A DNA stretch of 64,000 bases from Parus major (lineage: Eukaryota; Chordata; Aves; Passeriformes; Paridae): positions 31,572,733 through 31,636,732 of the forward strand of contig NC_031771.1 of assembly GCF_001522545.3 (NCBI RefSeq), read 5' to 3'. Position numbers and translations under genes: made by a program. Of this stretch, positions 54,101 through 64,000 are shown one piece after another. The notes beneath the pieces were generated by a model, which saw only the letters and a list, made by a program, of their open reading frames with translations, did not search any database and had not been told where the DNA came from. How positions within the stretch are numbered: position 1 is the first letter of the stretch; the number at the start of each line of letters is the position of its first letter.

Positions 54101-57100
54101 GCATTTTTCACTTGGCTTAAGCTAATCACTGTCTTTCTTTAAAAGGAGGTTTTTCTTCCCATTTGAAAGCTTTTTGGTTCCTGGTTCTCAACATGCTGTT
54201 TGATGAGAATAGAATGATTTATTTTTTTATGGTGAGAAGGGCAGGATGGTTATAATTTTGCATGGGTTTGTGGTAAATAATGCAACTTATTTTTTAATAG
54301 GTGTTATGTGACTTTCAGGGGATGGCAGATGCCTTGCTGCCAGTTAAAACCTTGATCACAGTCCAAGAACTGAACCTTTAGCACATGAGAAAAAATAGGG
54401 GGGTTCTTTTCCTGCTTCAGCTACACTTTAATTCTATATTTTAAAAAATGCTTGTTGTTTCAATACTTTGTTGTTACATATACTTTTATTTAAATGGTAA
54501 CGCAGCAGTTGCTGGATTGTTTCATTTACTGTTTCTTTCATTAATAGAGGCTGCAGAAATGTATTCTTTGAAGGACCAACTAAAAAGAGATAAAATTATT
54601 CCTATACTTTTGAAAAGAACTGTGATTTTAAAAATAAACCAGTAAACAAAAAAATCCCACCTTCAGAATATATGGTGGGTGAAAGGATTTGGTCCCCACA
54701 GACCTCTTGCTGTATTGCTACATTTTATTAGTTAATTCCTGACAATTACTACATCATAAGATAATGATTTTGGCATCACTCATATTAAAAACAAACAAAC
54801 AAAAAACATTTAAAAAAACAGAAACTATGCTAAGAACTAATATTAATAGTTCTCCTTCATAGACTGTCTTCTTCAAAGACTCTTTGAATTGCAAATGAAC
54901 AGGGGGGAAAGAGTATATTGTAGAGGATTTAGTGGTGATTTTGTTACGTTAAGGAAAACTACTTTCTCTTAGTTTAAGCACAAAGAAATTTTTTATGAGC
55001 TGCTTCTTACTTTGACTTCTTGTTTCTTAGCTAGAATGGATTTGGTGGTCAGGTGGCAGCAGCATTATCTGCCTACTGCAGTTCTCATAGAGAAGGATGT
55101 ACTGGTAGTGTTGGAAGCCTTAAGAACTGATAGCAGTTGCCCAGCTTCCACAGAACACAAGAGTTGCAGTGTTTCTTGGAGTCTGGTCAGTTGTCCTGAC
55201 CATTTGCCTTGTCAGCTTGGAAGGAAAGACTGTGAAATGCCTGTGGTTCCAGTTTCTTTAGTAATGTGACCATGGATTTTCTGCACTCTATTCAAGCAAT
55301 ATTTTTTCCTTCTATTCTTCATAGATTTTCATTAGTAAATAGTAGTAGATAATGGTAGAAAATAAAACTAAGGGGGGGAAAAAGGAATGGAATAGGGGCA
55401 GAACTAGGGAACATTCACACTTCAAATTATGTTGTAATATTGGCAGCAGTTTTTAGATGCAGGTCCTTATTTTTTACAACTAACGCTTATGCCTTTTTCT
55501 ACCTCTGTACTGGATTTATAATTTCTTATGTAAGGAGAAATGTAATTTACTTTAACATCTTTTAAAGTATTTGCTTATTTGTGAAAATCTTCAATTCTAA
55601 CTGAGAATATGTTCCCTATCCAGAGAGATGTAGTTGAGTTTTTTATTTTCTGAGAGAATATAATGTAGAATCATTACCAATTTCAGACTAGATTTGTATT
55701 TTTTCTCAACATGAGAATGGAGGTGAAGTAAAACTTCAGATAAGTAGAAGCATCAGAGAAGGCATAAGATTCTCAGACTTGCTAGCAGTTAGAAGAATAA
55801 TTCCTATGAGCAATAACCTCAAGCAGAATATCTGAATTCTATGAATCATATGGATAGTGCGTGAATTAAACAAGCAGATGAGTTGAGTTTTGGACATGTT
55901 TGGTTCCCTCATCTCCACCCTACTATTATCCTAGTCCATGCATCCTTTTAAAGTGCTTTTATTTAATCACTAAGCAATTAAAATGGAATCTATTTCAGGG
56001 CTAATTATTATATACTTATCCTGAGATTACAATGGATTCCATAAACAAGGAAAAGAAGTAGATGGTTCTGGGAACAAATACTTAAGCCATTTGACTTGTT
56101 TGGACCTGGGATACCTGCATATATTCCCCTTAAAAGTAAATTAATTTCCACTGAAATCAGATATAGCTTCTGATTTGGCAAGTAATTATTAATGACTGAT
56201 AAAACAGTTTGTGGGCATTTTGATCTTTGGGGAATTCCTGTTATCATTTAAAACACGGACTCCAACATTCTTCTCTTGCTCTGAAATATCAGTCATGTTA
56301 TTTGACTGACATTCAGGCCTAAGTACAGATGAGGAGGATTTTTATTTGTGTAATTGTAGAAAATATGTATTTATCTCAGTTTATGTTATGATGCAACTAT
56401 GGAGTATTTGTAAAACCAAGCTTGTCTGATCATATACTGTTAGTGTGATATAGATACAAAGTTGGAGAGCATTTTGCTTATAGGTGCCATTCATTTTAAT
56501 AGTTACTGACTGAAAATCTTGTGATTTCTTTAAAACTTCCATTTAGGTGTAGTGTTAATTCTGACCTTGGATTGTGTGGAAGAAATCTCATGACTTAATT
56601 TATTCTGAGCTACCTGAACACATGCCTTTTTATACATAGCTTATACAGTTGCTTCCAATACCTTGTTCTTCATCTCTACGGCTTATAAGTGAATTAACAG
56701 TGTTTATAAATAGAAACACTGGAGAACCCAAAGACAGAGATATGTATATTCTTCTGTCTTTAAAATAAGAAAATATTAATGCAGGAAAACATTATGAAAA
56801 TTTTGTTTTCCTCTGATTCAAATCATAGTTTCTGTGAAAGTATATTGAAAAAAATGGGGAAGGAGGGAAGGTATATTTACCTGAAATTAAAATTAACTCG
56901 AGTTAAACCTCTGAGGAAGAAAATGCTTTAAAATTAAACAATAAGTCTAAGCTCTTTTGGCCTTTTTAATTTTGGAGAATAAAATTTAAACAGTAAATAT
57001 TTTCAAAACATGCAAATACTTCACACATTATCTTTACAGAGAAATAGTCCTTTCATAAACCTATGCCACAAAATCACCTTCACTTTTTAAAATAACACAA

Positions 57101-59929
57101 GTCTTTAGGTGGAATGGAGAGAGCAAAGGAGATGATAATAAAGAAGGCTTTGGGTCAGTAGCCACAGAAACCATCAAAAGGATGTACGGATAGAAAAAGC
57201 AAAACCTTTAAATGTTTTATAATTAAAGATAAATTCAGCCTGAGTCATCATTTAAACAATTTAGGTATGTAGACTGAAAGGAAAATGTTTGAATTAGGAA
57301 AATACAGACTGTCTGACCTCAGTCTTCTATCTTTTTGTAGTTTTCACCACTCTTGTCTCTTTTATTAGATTAGAGCACTTGTCTTGCATGTGCTCCCTAC
57401 ATCCAAACAATGTGTGACCTTTACTGCTGAGTGCCATATTTGCATAGGCTATATTGGAAACACATTTATTTGTGTGTACAGAATACATGACACTGAAGTT
57501 GTTAAATTTCCCTGTTTACCAGACTATATGTCTAGGAAGTGCTCAAAAGAAGAGAGTAAAATGTGTTCTTTCCTCTAAATACATGGCTACTATTTTATAC
57601 TGTTATTCTTGGGAGACAAAAAACAAAATGTGATGGCTTCTTGATGCAAATAGTTCAGGAGGGTCTGCCATAACCCTTTTGAATGGGCCTTCCCATACAG
57701 TAATATGAGAAAATCTTGATTTTTTAAAAGCTAGTGGCAGCAGTCAGTTCATAAGTTCATACTTTACTTTGAACATGATGACCAGACTTAAAAACTTTTT
57801 AAAATCTGTTCTTTTTTGCTGATGATAATTTAGATACATTTATTTATTGCTTCAAAAATTACTATAACCATCTACTCTGAGCACAAATCAATTTATGATG
57901 CCTATATCCTACTGGTCAAACCATTTCTAACACAAAGTGTCTCATTTCTGCATGTAACAAGGATGACATTTCAATCAAAGCATTTTTAATGTACATCTTC
58001 TCTTTTTCCTTCTTTAACTAGAAATGAGAACATTTGGAAAACAAGCTGAATTCTGATAGATCTTCATCATAATTTGAAGCTTGTAGCTAAATTGTTTGTA
58101 TGTAGAAAATAAGACCTTACTTGGAGCAGATCTGCTGCAAATTGGCAAATATGCAGTTATTGTAGGTTTCCCAAATGACACAGGGTTGCTTTATATTTAA
58201 GTTAAATAACAACAATTCTAGTGAAATAGTTTATGCAACCAGACCCCCAAAAAATTCAATCTTCTTGTTCACTAATTAACCAATAACAAAGAAATCAGGG
58301 GTTTGGAACTTTTTTATGTGTCACATGTCTTTCATCTATGTAGACATCAGAGAATAACAAGAATGTAGTATCTATGCTAGTAATGCTTTTTGGCTAAACA
58401 TTGTGGAGTATCAGCTACTGAAATACCCTAACTTAATTTATCATATAATATTGGAATTTTGGGTTGTCTGGGTTCAAATTCTCCAGAAAATAGCTTTGAG
58501 TTTGGTTATGACAACAGAGGAAAAGGAGGTGACAGCTCTCCATTGTTCTTTTGTTTGCTTGCTTGCTTTTTTTTTCTTTATGCTGTATAATTTAGCTGAA
58601 TTCATATTCTTTCAGGCCTGTGCTTTTCTGTAACAGCGAAACAAATTCAAATGTCTGGACTAAAACTGGGTTTTGGACTAACCTCTCTCATGTGGAGACT
58701 GGATTACATAGCTAGCTAAATGTGGGCTTACTGTTGTCCACTTGAAGAGTGTTTTTCCAAGGTAGAGCTGTAATTAGCCAACTCAGCAAATGCAATGCAG
58801 CTGATGTTCAAGATAGGAGGAGGTGTAGACTAAAAGCCCTCAGGTAAAAGCCCTCTTATCTGTTCTTGATCTTTCCTTACGTGTGAAATTTGTCAGGTTA
58901 AATTTTGTCTGGCAAACTTCAGGACAACAAAGGAAGCCAAGCTTTGTAATGCTACCAAGTGCCCACAGAAAAGTACATCACACAGTAGGACTGAACTTCC
59001 TGATACAGATCTTGGATTTACCATAACTTTTATGGCCTTCTAATATATTGAAATTCAGTCTCTAGTGAATATGCAGGAAGTCAAACTTAAATCATCATAA
59101 CTTTCTTCCTTACATTCCAGATGGTTTCTATAGGCTTCTAAGATTTACCTTCAACATTGAGTGTATTTGTAGTTTTAAAATTTATCATAAAAAATTTTCT
59201 GCTAGTTGCTTTGGAAAAGCACTGTAATTTCTTTAATGTAATGGAAATTCAGGGAAATGTATTATATCTGTTCTATAAAACCTAAGCTCCTATCCAAAGC
59301 TTCATTATTTTTACTGAAGGATAAAAGAAGAGTAGGTCCACAAGTACTGACCCAGGATATGGAAATGACTGTGTCTGAGCTACACTGTCTCCCATATTTA
59401 GGAACAAAGTCTTGTATAAACAGGTGGCTGGTTTATGCTGTCATTGTTGAAACCAACACTGGAGTCTATTTTTTAACTAGTTTCTGCCTTCTTTCCCGCT
59501 GTTATTTCTGTTGTGAAAATCAGTATTTCAAAACCATTCATCATTGAAGTTTACCGGTTTTGCTTTTCTTAAATACTCAGCACCACATGAAATACCTCAG
59601 AATCATGATCTAAACTAATCTGCATGAGATTAAATTAAACCCAAAATTGCTGTGATCTTTCTTTATACTGTAATGTTTAAATTAAAACTTAATTTAATGC
59701 TTCACAGAGAGTATCACAATAAAAGTATGACTTGCATTGTGTTATTTCACAGTATTTTGAAGGGGGTTCCTTGAGACTGAAGTCCTATGAGATTGAGTAA
59801 AGATTTTTTCAGAAATTATAACTAATCATAGACTGTTCCTGAGTTTACAAAGAGTTTTAGAGGTCCTCAAGTTGATTTGACAGAAACCAGGTTAAATGCA
59901 TGTACTAAAAAGTAATATTGTGGCTATCA

Positions 59930-60066
59930 TGAGATGAGCTCAGTTGATCAGAGCACGGTGCTAATGATGTCAAGATTGTGGGTTCATTCCTGCCATGGGC
60001 CATTCACTTCACTTGGACTCGATGATTCTTATGGACCTCTTCCAACTCAGATGATTCTGTGATTAA
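59930..60066 (+). mobile_element. tRNA-Ile-derived SINE with CR1-like 3' end (TguSINE1 type)
   Basis: The 5' half resembles tRNA-Ile: a degenerate A box in GATGAGCTCAGTTGATCAGAGC, then a GTGCTAAT anticodon region, a degenerate B box GGTTCATTCC (59981-59990) and GGGCCA at the tRNA 3' end. The 3' half (ACTTGGACTCGATGATTCTT, TCTTCCAACTCAGATGATTC, TGTGATT) is the CR1-like tail that lets such SINEs be mobilised by CR1 LINEs. The A and B boxes are pol III promoter relics and both carry substitutions, so current activity is unlikely. This architecture is known from songbirds and is the best clue to the host lineage. Confidence 0.88.
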
Positions 60067-60554
60067 TGGGTTGTTATTTTTCCTTAAATTTGTTCTTCAT
60101 TTGTTAATGAATATTTTTAAGATTTTTGAAAACCCACAATTATTGAAATCAATATTCTAAGGGTTTTAACAGAATAAAAAAAAAAAAGTCACAGTAGTTA
60201 CAGTATAGCTTTCTGCTTATTCAGGAAGGAAATTTTTAATTTTTTTTTTAGGTGGTATTTTCTTGTTTGTGTTGTGTCATAGATGTTGATTTTCTTTTTT
60301 ACACAATACTCTTCTGTATGTGGAATTTGTTTTAAATAATTATAAGAAAATGGGGCAAATATAAATGATATAAAATTTTTATATCCCTATTTCTGCATTA
60401 CATCGTAAACTTGTAACATTTGATATTTTGAAAATCAACATTAAGCAGTATCTAGGACTGGAATTTAGGAACTTCTGGATAGGCAAATGTTGACACTGTT
60501 TTTTCTGGTGTAAAACTACTAACTACTTTAGTATTTTCTGGTTTTTCTCTCCAG

Positions 60555-60700
60555 TTTGCAAACAAATGCACAGTGTGAAATGCACGCTGGCCACAGTATC
60601 ATCAAGTAGATTGCTGCTAAGTCATGCATTTCGTGACGCGTTCTTGTAAGTGTACAGCTCCCCAGTTACAGTTTAAAAGCGCAATCGTATGAGCTGCAGG
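60555..60700 (+). promoter_or_regulatory. PALLD: Candidate intronic promoter with TATA-like box
   Basis: CpG density rises sharply from about 60580 (CACGCT, TTCGTGACGCGTT, AGCGCAATCG), and a TATA-like TTTAAAAG lies at 60672-60679. Followed by a GC-richer block ending at a consensus donor. Palladin isoforms of different size are known to come from nested promoters, which makes an internal promoter plausible; which isoform it would serve cannot be told. Confidence 0.4.
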
Positions 60701-61230
60701 TCACAACAGAATTTTTTCTTTACCTACTCCGAGTTCAGAATCTCGGGGTAGAGACACTCTCAGCACATGCGATAAGAAGAGAGAGAATGAGGGGAGACGG
60801 ATCACTACTTGACTTCCTTCGTGTTATTTTTGGATATGAGTAGCATTCCTCCCCTTACACACACCCTCCTTTCCCCCAGCCCCCATCTCTTACACGCGTT
60901 ACAAGCTCATGCAAACACTCTCACGTACTCTGCAGCAACAGCAAGAGCAACAGTTGGACTGGAGCCAGAGGACTTAAACTCCGCTTCCTCATTGCCAGCA
61001 GGCTTTGTTCTTTGGACTCAGTCAGAACTAGGGAGAACGTCTTCATTGCCGGTCGTGGTGGTTGGAATTTGGCAGTTCAGCTGTCTATTAAATTTTTCTG
61101 TGCTCCTCTGCGGACTAGGCTGAATTTAGAGCAGCAAAAGTAACAGCCGGGGCTAGTCAAGAAATCAAGGACCCAGAGACCATCAGCTCTCAGCCTCTTT
61201 GCGGGGGTGGGGTCCCTCTGTGCCACAACG
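60700..61230 (+). other. PALLD: Candidate alternative first exon (untranslated leader) ending in consensus donor
   Basis: A CpG-enriched block of about 530 bases in a CpG-poor intron ends with CCACAACG|GTAAGTG, GT at 61231-61232, a near-perfect donor. The longest plus-strand frame (stop at 61123) closes before the donor, so any such exon would be a leader, with translation starting in a later exon. The start is not defined; a site 25-35 bases after the TATA-like box would put it near 60700-60710. It could alternatively be the promoter of a non-coding RNA. Confidence 0.4.
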
Positions 61231-64000
61231 GTAAGTGCCAGCATTAAATGTTTATAAAGCTGCAGGAAATTATAAGGTGCTTTAGCTTACTACAATAGAA
61301 GGGAAAATGTACGTGAGTGAATCATACAGTGTGTGCTGTTATAGTGGTCTTGGAACAGTGCCTAGCAGTAAAATGTTCTTCATTTCTCCCTTTCCAAAAG
61401 GTTTCATAAGAATGTATCTGTTTTAACAAAATTCTGAAGTGTCTGTACAGTTTTGGAAAGGTTTCCAAAATGGCTTTATTATTAGGTTTTCTGCAAACCT
61501 GTTTTGTCTTGAACCATTTGTATAAAAAGTACAGAATAACTTTGGCAGAGTAACTCATTTGTTTTAAGTCCAAGAGCTGAACCTGGGAAGTAAAGGTGTT
61601 CCATCACAGAGGATATGGGCAGAACTTAAGTTCAGGAGGATGGGGAGTGTAAAGGGATGATAGGCATCCAAGGACAAGTTTATAGGCACCCAAAATAAGT
61701 TTGTTTTAAATGACTGGCATTCATTCAGAGCATATCCCTCCCCCTTTCCCCCGCTATTAGGAGAAAAGTGAATCTCTTTTTAAAAACAAAAAAGCTTTGA
61801 GAGTCTAGTGTTCTAGGGCATGCAAGTGAAAAGTAATGTACAGTGTAAAAAGAGTGTAGGCTTGAATAAATGACTCTGAGAGAGGACAAGAGTGCTGCAA
61901 AAGAAACTACTTTCCTCCAATATACAAAATGATTCAGTTGTTCTTGCTTTTTCAAAGTGTTAAAACTGCTGCCTTTTAAGTTTACTAGCAAAATTATTTG
62001 TTTTGTTACAAAGCCTTTTTTTATCTCTCAGTATTGTCTTTAGGAAAAGTTTTATGATGGTTAGAACAGAGGCAGATTAATCCAAAGGCATTGCTTTCAG
62101 AAATGCCATCTAGCTGTCAAAGGAAGTTCACTGCAGGGACCCATTTGTTTTAAAAGTACTGATAAGCCCTGCTATCAGCGTGCTATTATGTCTTGCTCTG
62201 TGGGTTATCTTAATAAAGTGATAAATTAGAAAGCCTTGAAATCCAGAAAGTCAACTGTATAATAAATTTGACAAAGGGGAAAAGACCAGGTGACTGAATG
62301 TACTTACGTACTTTTAAAACAAAAAGACCAAGGAAACCTTATAGGCACAATAGACCTGAAGGGGGGGGGAATTCCCTTCCCTTGCCTTAACTCTGGCTCC
62401 ATCAGTTACTTCAAGTAGTTATTCAAATATTTTTTGTTGACAAAGTGCATGTTCCCTCTATCCAGTTATTAACTGCTGGTGATCAAGTATTTGTGAAGGT
62501 GAATCTAATCACATGAAAAATATGCTGAATGAGCAAATGTGTGCTTGGGCAAAGTATAGCCTTCACAGTCAATTAACTTTGTTTGAGGTCTATGTGTTTG
62601 TATTTTTCTAATTTAGAAACTCAAAACCAAAGCTTTGTCGTTATGACTTTCACCCTCCGTTCGGTAGAATACTCAGTTTGGTGTGGTAATTGTTAAAAAT
62701 TATCTGCTAAATTATATTTCTATTGATTGACTGTGAAACAGTGCTCAGCAGCACAGTGTGCAATTAGGATGTTTGGGATGTTTAGTACACTTTGCTTGCC
62801 AGGTACTAAGGCATTTCTTTCTATAGTAGTTACTAGCTCTATTTATGGCAAGTTATTCACTGAATGGAAATCAAACACTAGAACTAATAAAGATTGTTTT
62901 TCAGAGCTAAAAATGGAATATTGTTTTCCTCAGTTGGACCCCCCTCTGCCAATGGCACCATGTCAGGTTGCCTCAGCAGCTGCTTTCAGTTTCACAATTT
63001 ACATGGGTGCTATAATGACATTTTTTCTCATTGATGTGGTGGAAAATTTTGACATCTTTATGCTGGTTTTCCTGCTTTGATATGTTAAAGCATATTTTCT
63101 ATTGACTGTGAGGTTTGGCAATGAGCGTTGAGTTCAGAGATGGGCCTGTACCAAAATCCCTGGATTCCTACATCCATGAAGTATAAGAAGGTTAATAACT
63201 GGATCCAAATGTCTTGGCTCTGGTCTATTCCTGTTTTAAATGCGCATCGCTTTGGCCACATGTTTAAATTGTTTTTGAGGTGATTAAGACTGAAAGAAAT
63301 CTTTCAGGCTCCAGACACAGTTTTAAAGAGGAAATGGCATTTAAGAATCTTACAGTTATTTAAGCAAAGCTTGCTCATTTGCTGTTTAAATGTGACTTTT
63401 AGGGGCCCCCAAGGACCTACATTCCCTTTCCTCTGTTATAACTTTAGATGTAAGTAATATTTTGGAACTCATGAGATGTGCTGAGGAAGCTAAGGTGGTT
63501 TTGTGCCTGTCCTTTCTATTTGCTCAAGGAGACTGGTGAAGAGGGCCAGCAGCATACATTCAGGTAATGCAGATACCTCAAAATGGCTTTTGATCCTAAC
63601 TGATCTACCTATAAGCTTTTAAGAAAGTGCCATGCATGTATATACTAAACTGTAAAAAATTATGGTGGGCCATGGTAAGAAATACTGTAATGGGGTGTAG
63701 GAGGCTGCACAGATTGCTGCTGAAATGGTGTGTATTCTGCTTTTTTAATTGTTCAGCTTCTACTGCTCTGGCTAGCTTAATGGATTTAGTGGCTCTCTGT
63801 GAATACAATTACATATGCATCTGCCAGCTGCTTGTGGTATCCCTGCCTCAGCAAGAAAAGCTGTTCTTTGGCAGTGTTGGCTCACTGTGCTTTGTGGTAC
63901 ACAACACTGATTTATTAGGCAGTAGATGCATTTTTTTTTTTCTCTCTTTCTTGAATGATTGAACTATGATGTCACTTTTTGTCTTGACTTAAACCTTTTA
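61231..64000 (+). other. PALLD: Continuing PALLD intron, nothing recognised
   Basis: AT-rich sequence with short random frames only. No repeat of known family and no exon with coding similarity to palladin was seen up to the right edge. Confidence 0.6.

Larger units (their letters stand above)
24658..60549 (+). other. PALLD: PALLD intron (long), no further coding exon recognised
   Basis: Starts at GTAAGT. I looked for an exon completing the first Ig domain (a Trp soon after the junction and a YxC motif) and found none. All open frames are short, lack similarity and lie on both strands in random fashion. The interval holds a 42-bp tandem duplication, a CR1 scrap, simple repeats and one SINE. 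Very long early introns are a known feature of this gene in mammals. Intron assignment is inference from the upstream donor and the absence of another gene. Confidence 0.7.

Noticed and set aside
1..64000. CRISPR arrays, operons, phage or bacterial mobile elements
   Set aside because: No regularly spaced direct repeats or dense collinear gene sets. The sequence is plainly vertebrate nuclear DNA with introns and CR1 retroposons.

Overview
This is vertebrate nuclear DNA from a bird, very probably a passerine. It is AT-rich and CpG-poor, and almost every open frame is short and random. It carries several CR1 LINE fragments, the dominant avian retroposon. It also has one tRNA-Ile-derived SINE with a CR1-like 3' end (59.9-60.1 kb), the architecture of the TguSINE1 family described from songbirds.

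Two stretches look protein coding. At the left edge (from base 2 to 1543, plus strand) is the 3' part of a long open frame. It encodes a Ser/Thr-rich, low-complexity protein with several FG-nucleoporin-like FSFG/FPFG motifs, which I could not assign to a gene. Its stop is followed by 36 more in-frame sense codons, then a second stop and a poly(A) signal. At 23635-24657 is a well-delimited exon with clear acceptor and donor. It encodes the N-terminus of the longest isoform of palladin (PALLD), an actin-associated Ig-domain scaffold, and stops partway through the first Ig domain.

The 22 kb between these two holds no recognisable gene. It includes a nested, rearranged CR1 cluster at 5.7-7.2 kb in which a 206-bp CR1 piece is present twice in opposite orientation with 204/206 identity. 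It also includes microsatellites and one possible untranslated exon at 16.6 kb. From 24658 to the right edge I read the sequence as a very long PALLD intron, consistent with the large introns of this gene in other vertebrates; I found no exon completing the first Ig domain. Inside this intron, 60.55-61.23 kb is a CpG-enriched island with a TATA-like box and a consensus splice donor, the best candidate for an internal alternative promoter and first exon. Palladin isoforms are known to arise from nested promoters.

No CRISPR array, bacterial-type operon, rRNA gene or intact transposon was seen. No wholly new system is evident. The points most worth checking are the CR1 inverted templated insertion, the unidentified 5' open frame with its questionable stop, and the candidate intronic promoter.
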